Notes under the pieces: model-generated
Seen by the model: the letters and a program-made list of their open reading frames with translations, nothing else
Told to the model about the DNA's origin: nothing
Databases searched by the model: none
Program-made: the position numbers and the translations under genes
Shown here: in pieces, positions 33,859 to 42,198 of the stretch
Layout of the letters: every line of letters starts with the position of its first letter
How positions within the stretch are numbered: position 1 is the first letter of the stretch
NCBI GenBank assembly: GCA_029960065.1
Contig: JASCOF010000005.1
Location: forward strand, 1 to 64,000
Direction: 5' to 3'
Length of the DNA: 64,000 nt
Source of the DNA: Flavobacteriaceae bacterium PS02336
GTDB taxonomy: Bacteria; Bacteroidota; Bacteroidia; Flavobacteriales; Flavobacteriaceae

Positions 33859-34761
33859 ATGGTTACAGAGGAACAGATAGATTTCCTTAATAAAAAAATT
33901 AAGGATGCCGATGCGATTGTTGTCGGCGGAGCTTCGGGAATGTCCGCGGCTTCAGGTTTCAAGTTCTATTATCAATGTGATGATGTATTTCGCATGATTG
34001 CGGGTTCACTGGAGGAAAAATATGGTTTTCACAATTTCTTTGACGGACTGTACGACCGTCAGCATACTTTGGGAGAACATTGGGCAATGCTCATCAGGGT
34101 ATCCAAATATATTTTTGACTGTGAAACAGGCGAAACCTACAGGGAACTGGCCGAGCTGCTCGATGGCAGGAACTATTATATAGCCACGACCAATCAAGAT
34201 GCACAGTTTTTTCGCGTATTCGATGAAGACAGGATTACCCGCATACAGGGCGACTGGCGTTATTGGCAGTGCAAAAGAAAGTGCCACGACGAAATCTACT
34301 ATAACAAAGAGCAGGTTTATGAGCTGCATGAAAAAATAGAAAATGATGCCCTTCCCGATGACCTGATTCCACGCTGTCCCAAATGCGGCAGGGAAATGGA
34401 TCCCTGGATACGTTCGCGTACTTTTCTGCAAGGCAGTTATTATCAAAAGGAAATGGATCGTTATCATGATTTTCTACGCACATTTTCCAGACGCAATACC
34501 CTCTTTCTGGAACTTGGAGTGGGCATGATGACCCCGATGTTCATCAAGGAACCCTTTATGAACATGGTCTACCAGTGGCCGCGGTCATTTTATGCGACGC
34601 TGAATCCGCAGCATGCCATTGTGCCGAAGGAAATAGCTGATAAGAGCATTGCCATCAGTGACGATATTGCCATTACTTTGAAACAGTTATTGGGCAGATC
34701 CACTGAAGGAATGATAAAGCATGCCCCTAATGAAGTATTTACACCATCAAGAATTTACTAA
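33859..34761 (+). CDS. Atypical Sir2 family protein (SirTM-like), first copy
   Basis: This 300-residue protein has the sirtuin NAD-binding start VVGGASGMSAASGF (a variant of GAGxSxxSGI), TTNQDA with Asn112, and a zinc ribbon (Cys138, Cys142, Cys173, Cys176). Where ordinary sirtuins have the catalytic His (HG), this one has Gln130 in IQGDWRYWQC. The same His-to-Gln change is known for macrodomain-linked SirTM sirtuins, which ADP-ribosylate proteins rather than deacylate them. No macrodomain or lipoyl-carrier gene is next to it; instead a second sirtuin and an HD protein follow. The stop overlaps the next start by one base. Confidence 0.85.
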   Translation: MVTEEQIDFLNKKIKDADAIVVGGASGMSAASGFKFYYQCDDVFRMIAGSLEEKYGFHNFFDGLYDRQHTLGEHWAMLIRVSKYIFDCETGETYRELAELLDGRNYYIATTNQDAQFFRVFDEDRITRIQGDWRYWQCKRKCHDEIYYNKEQVYELHEKIENDALPDDLIPRCPKCGREMDPWIRSRTFLQGSYYQKEMDRYHDFLRTFSRRNTLFLELGVGMMTPMFIKEPFMNMVYQWPRSFYATLNPQHAIVPKEIADKSIAISDDIAITLKQLLGRSTEGMIKHAPNEVFTPSRIY

Positions 34762-35645
34762 TGGAGAGCATAGAAAGAACTTACAGGGAGATATGCGAAG
34801 CAGATAAGGTGCTTATAGGGGCAAGCAACGGGCTCTCCATATCCGGCGGTATCCATATTTTTGCGGACAACGCAGATTTTAGGGAGCATTTTTCGTACTA
34901 TCGCAATCGGCTTGGGATCCCCAACATTATAAACGGCTGCTTTTTTCCTTACCGTACAGCAGAAGAAAGATGGGGTTTTTACAGCAGTATGTACAATTAT
35001 TTTACCGTGGTCAGACCAGTGAGTGAGGTTATGCAGAACCTGACATCCCTGATCCGAAAAAAGGATTATTTTGTTGTTACATCCAATATAGACGCCCATT
35101 TTATCCACGCAGGGTTTGACAGGGACAGACTCTTTGAAATTGAGGGCAACTGCTGCGACATGCAGTGCGGCAAAGGTTGCCATGAAACTGTTTATCCAGC
35201 TGAAGAACTGCTCATAAAGATGTTCGCACAGAAGGAAAATGGAAAGGTGCCAAAAGACCTTGTACCCAATTGTCCCCAATGCGGCGGACCGATGGTATTG
35301 CATATTGAGACCGACCGGAATTTTGTAAAAGACCACAGATGGAACGACAGTGCATCAGCTTACAGGGATTTTTGTCAAGTTCCTTCGGACAAAAAAATTG
35401 TCCTGCTGGAACTGGGTGTGGGGATGCGTAACAGGCTCATCAAACAGCCGTTCATGGACTTTACCTATAAACACCCGAATGCAACCTATGTAACGTTCAA
35501 CAAGGGCGATATTTATATCCCAAGTGAGATCGCTGGACAGTCCGTTGCAATGGACGGGAATATTGCGAAATTTCTGAATGTCCTTGCAGGGAAGAATAAT
35601 GACAGGAACAAAGAAGATGGGAATAACGCTAAAACAAATTCCTGA
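34761..35645 (+). CDS. Atypical Sir2 family protein, second copy
   Basis: This 294-residue protein is a divergent relative of the one before it. It has LIGASNGLSISGGIHIF in the NAD-binding start, TSNIDA with Asn109, and zinc ligands Cys136, Cys140, Cys171 and Cys174. The catalytic His position is Glu128 (EIEGNCCDMQC), which is not a residue known to me in active sirtuins. The two copies overlap by one base (TAATG) and may form a heterodimer with one active and one altered subunit; that is inference. The HD-domain gene follows with no gap. Confidence 0.82.
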   Translation: MESIERTYREICEADKVLIGASNGLSISGGIHIFADNADFREHFSYYRNRLGIPNIINGCFFPYRTAEERWGFYSSMYNYFTVVRPVSEVMQNLTSLIRKKDYFVVTSNIDAHFIHAGFDRDRLFEIEGNCCDMQCGKGCHETVYPAEELLIKMFAQKENGKVPKDLVPNCPQCGGPMVLHIETDRNFVKDHRWNDSASAYRDFCQVPSDKKIVLLELGVGMRNRLIKQPFMDFTYKHPNATYVTFNKGDIYIPSEIAGQSVAMDGNIAKFLNVLAGKNNDRNKEDGNNAKTNS

Positions 35646-36221
35646 ATGAACACATCGACAACTATTCTTGATCTGCCGGAAAATATTTCTATAGCGGATA
35701 AATACAGGTACTGGTATGATTTTATGGAGAATGAAGTGAGCTTTAACCGTGAAGACAGCCCGCTCCATGCCAGACCGCACTGCCGCAGGGTTCTTTTCCT
35801 TGCACTGAAACTGAGCGAAAAAATGGGATTAACGGAAAGAGAGAAAGATATACTGTGTCTCGCTGCCGTTTTTCACGATTCCAGACGGGAGGATGAAGGA
35901 CTTGATAAGGGCCACGGGCTAAGGGCGGCCGAGTATTACGGGCATTATTGTACGGTCAACAATTTACCTTTTGTTCCGGAAGTACACCTCATCTGTGCCT
36001 ACCATGACCATGATGACAGTGAAGGTATTGCAGACATAACGCATTTAATAGAAAATGCCGAAGGGTGTATAAGGTTATACCGTGTTTTTAAAGATGCTGA
36101 TGCACTGGACCGTTTCCGGCTTGGCCCAAACGGACTTGACGTTCGGTTCTTACGTAACGCTCAAGCCCTGGAGCTGGTAGAAACGGCAAAGGAAATGCTG
36201 CCAAGATCAGAGTTCAGATAA
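35646..36221 (+). CDS. HD domain phosphohydrolase-like protein
   Basis: This 191-residue protein has the HD-superfamily metal motif: H45 in HARPHCRRVL, H77-D78 in FHDSRR, H120 in CAYHDHDD, and the distal Asp in FKDADALDRFRLG. Such enzymes hydrolyse phosphate esters, often of nucleotides. It starts immediately after the second sirtuin stop and is in the same operon. In this setting it could act on an ADP-ribose-type or nucleotide product, but nothing in the sequence fixes the substrate. Confidence 0.85.
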   Translation: MNTSTTILDLPENISIADKYRYWYDFMENEVSFNREDSPLHARPHCRRVLFLALKLSEKMGLTEREKDILCLAAVFHDSRREDEGLDKGHGLRAAEYYGHYCTVNNLPFVPEVHLICAYHDHDDSEGIADITHLIENAEGCIRLYRVFKDADALDRFRLGPNGLDVRFLRNAQALELVETAKEMLPRSEFR

Positions 36222-36261
36222 CGGAAAAGTACGTGATCATCCCAATAATTCATTTAATATT

Positions 36262-36326
36262 TATCAAAATGGTAGTTATTGGGCAAGTTTTGGTAGCCGG
36301 TTCGGTTATTTAATTGGCGAACTTTG
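36262..36326 (+). promoter_or_regulatory. AraC-type direct-repeat operator and -7 box, nicotinamidase-like gene
   Basis: TATCAAAATGGTAG at 36262-36275 and TTTTGGTAGCC repeat the box seen at 33768; the GGTAG half-sites begin at 36271 and 36292 (21 bp apart) and GAACTTTG starts 27 bp after the second, at 36319. The -7 box differs from TAnnTTTG at its first base. Confidence 0.85.
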
Positions 36327-36363
36327 CATCATACGTTTAACAAGTTAAATAAATTGTAAAAAG

Positions 36364-36912
36364 ATGAGTAAAAAAGCATTACTGGTTATAGATATCCAGA
36401 ACGACTATTTCAAAAACGGAGCATGGGAACTTGTAGGATCTGAGGAGGCAAGTCTTCAGGCCCGTAAAATGATCGATCATTTTAGAGCAAACGATCTTCC
36501 TATCGCACATATCCAGCATTTTGCAACAGACGGGAATATTCCATTTTTCCATCCTGGAACAGCAGGGGCAGATATTCACGAAAATGTAAGACCTGCCGAA
36601 GGAGAGAAAGTGGTAAAAAAATATTACCCAAACAGCTTCAGGGAAACCGATCTATTGGAATACCTGAAATCCAACGGCGTTACTGAAGTGGTCATAACAG
36701 GAATGATGTCGCATATGTGCGTTGATGCAACCACAAGAGCGGCAAAAGACCTTGGGTTTGAATGTACGGTTATCAGTGATGCCTGTGCTTCAAGAGATCA
36801 AGAGCTTCAGGGAAAAGTGGTTAAAGCAGAGGATGTACATACTGCGTTCATTGCAGCCTTGACATTCTTCTATGCAAATGTAACAACGGCAGATGAATAC
36901 ATCAATGCCTAA
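36364..36912 (+). CDS. Nicotinamidase-like cysteine hydrolase (isochorismatase fold)
   Basis: This 182-residue protein has a triad Asp10 (LVIDIQNDYF), Lys86 (VVKKYYPNSF) and Cys119 (GMMSHMCVDATTRAAKDLG). Family members hydrolyse nicotinamide or related amides. If it is a nicotinamidase, it would clear the nicotinamide released by the sirtuins next door, which inhibits them; the shared promoter supports this idea but the substrate is not proven. A strong terminator follows. Confidence 0.85.
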   Translation: MSKKALLVIDIQNDYFKNGAWELVGSEEASLQARKMIDHFRANDLPIAHIQHFATDGNIPFFHPGTAGADIHENVRPAEGEKVVKKYYPNSFRETDLLEYLKSNGVTEVVITGMMSHMCVDATTRAAKDLGFECTVISDACASRDQELQGKVVKAEDVHTAFIAALTFFYANVTTADEYINA

Positions 36913-36920
36913 AAATGTAT

Positions 36921-36950
36921 GTGGGAACAAATTAAAATTGTTCCCACTTT
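36921..36950 (+). terminator. Rho-independent terminator
   Basis: GTGGGAACAA (36921-36930) pairs perfectly with TTGTTCCCAC (36938-36947), followed by T-rich sequence. It ends the nicotinamidase-like transcript. Confidence 0.85.
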
Positions 36951-37057
36951 CTATTTTGGAATAAAATTCAACTTCAATATAAGCAAGTTAATAGAAAATT
37001 TAATGTTAAAATAGCGGAAATCAGACATTCATCCTTGCACCCTTGATCAAATAAAAC

Positions 37058-37065
37058 TATTTTTG
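37058..37065 (+). promoter_or_regulatory. -7 box before the small exported protein and efflux operon
   Basis: TATTTTTG matches TAnnTTTG exactly, and a TTG at 37034 stands 21 bases upstream, the usual -33 spacing in Bacteroidota. Transcription would start near 37070, so the ATG at 37073 is almost leaderless and the ATG at 37100 is the better start. Confidence 0.6.
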
Positions 37066-37099
37066 TAGATTGATGAACAGGACTATACCAAATATTTCA

Positions 37100-37489
37100 A
37101 TGAACTGTAAGCGATATTTTTTTGTAATCGCTGCAATCTTATTGGTATTACTTACATCTTGTCCTGTAAAGATTGCCATAAAAAATATGGCCGGCATTCC
37201 GGTTAAAACGGAACAGGCTCCAACAAAGGGAGGCACTAATTTTTCAGCAACTACTTTCGAAAAATGCTCCCCGACTGAAATTACCCATTCGCAGTCAAAC
37301 CAAAACAATCTTAGTAGTCCCGATTTACTACCGGTAGCTATTTTTACTGCTGCTTTTCTTTTCCTTTTCGGTATTCGTTACATCACCAAAGGAAACAAGC
37401 ATCCACTTTACAGCAGTAGCGGTAAAATCCGCAATGCCATCCCTCTGTTTCTGGAATACAGGAAACTCATCATTCACTACTCCCATTAA
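37100..37489 (+). CDS. Small exported protein of unknown function before the RND efflux genes
   Basis: From the ATG at 37100 it has 129 residues. The N-terminal hydrophobic segment (about 5-19, ending LLTSC) could be a lipoprotein or signal sequence, and a second hydrophobic helix lies near residues 78-93 (LLPVAIFTAAFLFLFGI). The short C-terminal tail is basic. I do not recognise the family. It lies 112 bases before the TolC gene and may be expressed with the efflux operon. Confidence 0.6.
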   Translation: MNCKRYFFVIAAILLVLLTSCPVKIAIKNMAGIPVKTEQAPTKGGTNFSATTFEKCSPTEITHSQSNQNNLSSPDLLPVAIFTAAFLFLFGIRYITKGNKHPLYSSSGKIRNAIPLFLEYRKLIIHYSH

Positions 37490-37601
37490 TCTCTTATCCA
37501 TCTATCAACCCTACAGGTTTTTAGATTGATTTTCTATTGTTTCCATTTTAAAATAATCTTCGGTCGCCTTTTGTACGGCCTATCCAAAATTATATCGTAA
37601 T

Positions 37602-38987
37602 ATGATAAAACATATTATGGCAACCACATTTTCGTGGCTTGCCATTGTTGCTGCGTTACCGTTGTACGCACAACAGCAACAAGAAAATACCTTAGGCAGT
37701 CTTTGGCCTAAAGTAGAAGAGAACTATCCCGGGGTTGGAGCAAAAATGTCGGCGATTGACGCGGCAAAATTTAATCAACGGGCAGTTAAGGGCAATACGC
37801 TGCCACAGGTAAAAGCACAGGCACAGAATACATATGGTACTTACCAGGGCAGTGCCGGAGCCTTCTTTCCGCAGGCCGGATTTTTCAATGTAAGCGGTTC
37901 GGCCGCACCATTGGAAGGCAGTTCTACAGCAGCCAATACCTTTGGTTCTGCTATCGTGGAATGGGAAGTATTTTCCTTTGGAAAGCTCCGAAAACAGAAC
38001 GAAGCGGCGGATGCCCTATACAATAAATCGGTCATCGATAAAGATGCATATATACTTAATCTGAAAAAGACCCTATCCGAAAGGTACATCGTTCTTTTGT
38101 ACAACGATGCCAAACTGCAATGGACACAGAAGAACGCCGAAAGATTGGACGATATCCGTAAAATCACAGCAGGATTATCCGCATCGGGTTTAAGACCTGC
38201 GGCAGACAGTCTGATCGCCTCTTCATCCTATGTGCAGGCAATGGGTGAACACGACAAATGGAACGGGTTTAAAAATGCCGCCTACATTAAACTATCGGAA
38301 CTGTACGGCAATGATACCGTCAATTATACGGCATCTACCTTCCGTTTTGGCAATCCCTCCGAAAATACGTTAAGTAAAATAACGTCCATCAATCCCTCAC
38401 ATCCTATTTTAGATGCTTTGGATAAGCAATCCGAGTATTACACATTGAGCGGGGAAGCACAGAAAAGGTCTTCTTTACCGTCGGTCAACCTTTTGGGCGG
38501 TTATGCCTATCGGGGTACGGGCATCAGCCCAAACGGTATGGTATCGGGAACATGGAAAGACGGCTTTAACAATACCACCAACAACTTTCTGGCAGGCATA
38601 GGCATCACCTGGAACCTGACCAGCCTGCATACCAACCGTATGAAAGGCGAACAGCTTTTTAAAGAAGCGGAAAGTACCAAATTATTGCAGTCACAGTACC
38701 AGCAGGCGATGCAGGCGGATTTATCCGCTTCGCAGGCAAAAATTGTTCAACAGTACGAGCAGCTCCGAAAAACGAAACTTGCTGTACAGCAGTCGCGTGA
38801 TGCCTACAATATGTACCTGGCAAGGTACAAGAGCGGTCTGATCACGCTGAGCGAGCTCTTACAGATACGCCTTCTGCTCGAACAGGCAGAGAACGCCCAT
38901 ATCGAGGCCTCCCGTGATTATTGGGTATTGCTGGCTTACGAAGCTGAACTGACCGCCGATTTCGACTTTTTATTCAACAACCTTTAA
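37602..38987 (+). CDS. TolC family outer membrane protein
   Basis: This 461-residue protein has a signal peptide (cleavage near LYAQ, about residue 24) and the two-repeat, coiled-coil-rich plan of TolC channels; the C-terminal repeat has the MYLARYKSGLITLSELLQIRLLLEQAENA segment. It is the outer membrane exit duct for the RND pump encoded directly behind it (10-base gap). Confidence 0.9.
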   Translation: MIKHIMATTFSWLAIVAALPLYAQQQQENTLGSLWPKVEENYPGVGAKMSAIDAAKFNQRAVKGNTLPQVKAQAQNTYGTYQGSAGAFFPQAGFFNVSGSAAPLEGSSTAANTFGSAIVEWEVFSFGKLRKQNEAADALYNKSVIDKDAYILNLKKTLSERYIVLLYNDAKLQWTQKNAERLDDIRKITAGLSASGLRPAADSLIASSSYVQAMGEHDKWNGFKNAAYIKLSELYGNDTVNYTASTFRFGNPSENTLSKITSINPSHPILDALDKQSEYYTLSGEAQKRSSLPSVNLLGGYAYRGTGISPNGMVSGTWKDGFNNTTNNFLAGIGITWNLTSLHTNRMKGEQLFKEAESTKLLQSQYQQAMQADLSASQAKIVQQYEQLRKTKLAVQQSRDAYNMYLARYKSGLITLSELLQIRLLLEQAENAHIEASRDYWVLLAYEAELTADFDFLFNNL

Positions 38988-38997
38988 ATAATCGTAT

Positions 38998-41900
38998 ATG
39001 AACATGATAAGATTTGCGTTAAGGAAGCCCATTGCGATTATGGTTGTCGTACTGGCTATAGCTTTCTTTTCCTATAACAGCGTAAAAAAAATAAACGTAG
39101 ATATTTTTCCCGAAGTTGAACTGCCTGCCATATACATATCGATGTCATACGGAGGACTCTCACCGGCGTATATGGACGGCTTTATGGCAAACGAATTCCA
39201 GAAAGTACTCCTATTTGTGAGCGGTGTAAAAAATATTGATTTCAAGAGCGTACAGGGTCTGACCCTCATGAAACTGACCTTTCATCCGGGAACGGATATG
39301 TCTCAAGCCGCCGGAGAAGTTGCCACCTTTACAAACAGGGCTATGGGATTTCTGCCACCGGGAGCTGTTCCGCCCATGGTCGTCAGGTTCGACGGCAGTT
39401 CGCTTCCGGTAGGTAACCTTGTTTTTGAAAGCGACCAGCGTTCCGTTAATGAAATACAGACATTGGCATTGACCAAGATCAGACCGATGTTCGTACAGAT
39501 TCCGGGCATTACTTCTCCTGCTCCGTTTGGCGGAAATGTCCGTTCTATTGTCATCAACATTGACCCCGAAGCGATGCAGGCGAACGGGTTAAGCCCTGAA
39601 GATATAACGGTTGCCATTACTAAAAACAGTCTTCCGTCACCTGCCGGAAATATCCGTATCGGAGAAGAAAACCTAATGGCTCCCATTAATTCCATCGCCA
39701 AAGGACCGGACGAGTTATTGAAAACTCCTGTAAAAACAAGTGATAACCGCACCGTATATGTTGGCGATGTTGCCCGTGTGGAAGACGGTGCCGACCAGAC
39801 CGTCGGTTACGCCCTGATTAACGGCAAACGGTCGGTTTACCTGCCTATTATTAAAAAGGCGGATGCTTCCACACTGGATGCCGTGGAAAACCTGAAAAAG
39901 GCCATTCCTATGCTGAAAGACCAATTGCCTGAAGATGTAAAGGTTAGCTATGAATTTGACCAGTCGAGTTATATCGAACGTTCCCTTTCCAATCTTATCC
40001 ACGAGGGGATTCTAGGAGCGGTTTTCACAGGATTGGTCATATTACTCTTCTTAGGTGATACTCGGGGAGCGATCATTGTTGTACTGACTATTCCGATTGC
40101 CATCCTTACGGCAGTTACGACTTTGCACCTTTTCGGACAGACCATCAATATTATGACATTGAGCGGTCTTGCCCTGTCCATCGGGATCCTCGTAGATGAG
40201 GCAACCGTTACGATAGAGAACATACATCAGCATATGGAAATGGGCAAGCCCAAACAGCGGTCGATCGTAGATGCCCTGCTCGAAATCTCTATCCCCAAAC
40301 TGCTGATATTGCTCTGTATTCTTGCGGTATTGACCCCTGCGTTTATTATGACGGGCATTCCAAAAGATATGTTCATGCCTTTGTCTATGGTGGTTGCTTT
40401 TGCGATGATTGCTTCCTTTTTGGCTTCGCAGACTTTTGTACCGATACTGGCAAACTGGATGATGAAGAACAAGCACAATACAGAAGCTAACACACCGAGA
40501 AAGCGGGCTTTCTTTGATAAGTTCCGTGTGAATTATTCGTACCGTATGCGGAAATGGGGAAAAAAATCACTTGTGCTTTTCGTGGGATATGTTGCCGTTG
40601 CCGCAGGAATTGCCGCACTGCTCTTGAACGTGGTCGGGACAGATGTTATGCCCGTTTCCAATAATGGAGATTTTCAGCTCCGGATACAGGCACCACAGGG
40701 AACCAGGATCGAAAAAACGGAACAGATCGTCAGTGATATTACCGAAGACATCCGTGAACTTATACCTGAGAACGGCATCAACATCACCTCCGCATTTGTA
40801 GGGATGCATTCCGCAGGAACGCCCATCAATCCTATTTTCTTATTTACCAGTGCTTCCCACGAGGCGGTTTTACAGGTATCGGTCAATCAGGAAGTATATA
40901 GCGGATCGATGGAAGAGCTGAAAGAAAACATCAGGAAAAGGATTGCCGTAGTGCATCCCGAAGTCGCATTCAATTTTGAACCGATGGAACTGACCGAAAA
41001 GATTATGGGACAGGGTGCTATGACACCTATTGAAGTCAAAGTAGGTGCAGGTCAGTTAAAGGGTGCTTATGCACACGCATCAAAGATTGAAGCCAACCTT
41101 AAAAAAGTGCCTTACCTGCGTGATGTCCGCATTGCCGAAGCCATTGCTTATCCGAGTATGGAAATCGAGGTAAACCGTGATCTTGCCGGGCAGTTCGGGC
41201 TGACGATGCACGATATTACCCGCAGTCTTGTCACGGCTACATCATCTACCCGTTTTACGGACAAAAATTTATGGATTGACCCCAAATCAGGATTGGTATT
41301 CCAGACGCAGGTACAGATACCGGAGGGCATTATGTCGGAAGAAAGACTGCGGTCGCTTCCTTTGAAAGCGGGAAGTCTTCGCCCTGTGCTGGAAGATGTA
41401 GCAAGCATACGCAGGGTCACGGCTCCGGCACAGGTAAACCGTAAGGGACCGAACCGTTATGTAACTATCGTTGCCAATGTGTACGGAAAAGATCTGGGTA
41501 CAGCTTCCCATGCAGTGAAGCAAGCCATTAAAGACGCGGGAGAGCCGCCCCGAGGTACAACTGTTTGGACAGAGGGTACATTACAGCTCTTAGATGACAC
41601 ATTGGGCAGTCTTTTGGCAGGTTTGGGTGTAGCCATTATTGCCATATTCCTGATGCTTTCGGCTTATTACCAGTCGTTCAAAGTGCCATTGATTATCCTA
41701 TCGGTATTGCCTGCCGTAATTGCGGGCAGCCTTATTATTCTATTCCTTACGGGCAGTACGCTCAACCTGCAATCCTATATGGGTATTATTATGTCGCTCG
41801 GGGTATCGGTTTCCAATGCGGTACTGTTGGTCAATCAGGCAGAATATTACCGTAAAAAATTACTCCTGAAACCTGCCAATGCTGCAAGGCTTGCAGCCTC

Positions 41901-42174
41901 GTCCAGGTTAAGACCTGTAATAATGACCGCAGCAGCAATGCTTGCCGGAATGTTGCCGATGGCAATGGGCTTGGGCGACGGAGCAGAACAGGTAGCACCT
42001 TTGGGCAGGGCGGTTATCGGCGGGCTTATTGCCTCTACCGTAACCATTCTTTTATTGGTTCCGCATTTCTTTTCTTCCCTGATGTCGAGGACTAAAGTCA
42101 TCAGTCCGTCTTTAGACCCTGATGATTATGAGAGCAGGTATTATGCAGAACAATCCGGTAAACAAACGATATAA
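38998..42174 (+). CDS. RND family efflux permease (AcrB/HAE1-like)
   Basis: This 1,058-residue inner membrane pump has the RND plan of twelve membrane helices and two large periplasmic domains. The proton-relay motif of helix 4 is LSIGILVDEATV, with Asp400-Glu401 in place of the AcrB Asp-Asp pair. The sequence is nearer the multidrug (HAE1) group than the heavy-metal CusA group: the helix 4 segment does not show the CusA-type metal pattern. It works with the TolC and adaptor proteins of this operon. Substrates are not known; the neighbouring metal genes give only a hint. Confidence 0.92.
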   Translation: MNMIRFALRKPIAIMVVVLAIAFFSYNSVKKINVDIFPEVELPAIYISMSYGGLSPAYMDGFMANEFQKVLLFVSGVKNIDFKSVQGLTLMKLTFHPGTDMSQAAGEVATFTNRAMGFLPPGAVPPMVVRFDGSSLPVGNLVFESDQRSVNEIQTLALTKIRPMFVQIPGITSPAPFGGNVRSIVINIDPEAMQANGLSPEDITVAITKNSLPSPAGNIRIGEENLMAPINSIAKGPDELLKTPVKTSDNRTVYVGDVARVEDGADQTVGYALINGKRSVYLPIIKKADASTLDAVENLKKAIPMLKDQLPEDVKVSYEFDQSSYIERSLSNLIHEGILGAVFTGLVILLFLGDTRGAIIVVLTIPIAILTAVTTLHLFGQTINIMTLSGLALSIGILVDEATVTIENIHQHMEMGKPKQRSIVDALLEISIPKLLILLCILAVLTPAFIMTGIPKDMFMPLSMVVAFAMIASFLASQTFVPILANWMMKNKHNTEANTPRKRAFFDKFRVNYSYRMRKWGKKSLVLFVGYVAVAAGIAALLLNVVGTDVMPVSNNGDFQLRIQAPQGTRIEKTEQIVSDITEDIRELIPENGINITSAFVGMHSAGTPINPIFLFTSASHEAVLQVSVNQEVYSGSMEELKENIRKRIAVVHPEVAFNFEPMELTEKIMGQGAMTPIEVKVGAGQLKGAYAHASKIEANLKKVPYLRDVRIAEAIAYPSMEIEVNRDLAGQFGLTMHDITRSLVTATSSTRFTDKNLWIDPKSGLVFQTQVQIPEGIMSEERLRSLPLKAGSLRPVLEDVASIRRVTAPAQVNRKGPNRYVTIVANVYGKDLGTASHAVKQAIKDAGEPPRGTTVWTEGTLQLLDDTLGSLLAGLGVAIIAIFLMLSAYYQSFKVPLIILSVLPAVIAGSLIILFLTGSTLNLQSYMGIIMSLGVSVSNAVLLVNQAEYYRKKLLLKPANAARLAASSRLRPVIMTAAAMLAGMLPMAMGLGDGAEQVAPLGRAVIGGLIASTVTILLLVPHFFSSLMSRTKVISPSLDPDDYESRYYAEQSGKQTI

Positions 42175-42198
42175 TAAACTTTAAAAATTAGCATTACA

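Noticed and set aside
34006-34467. Minus-strand open frame of about 150 residues opposite the first sirtuin
   Set aside because: The sirtuin motifs on the plus strand are intact and the antisense frame has no recognisable pattern.
37073-37099. ATG at 37073 as start of the small exported protein
   Set aside because: It would give an almost leaderless mRNA from the -7 box at 37058 and put extra polar residues before the signal sequence; the ATG at 37100 fits better.
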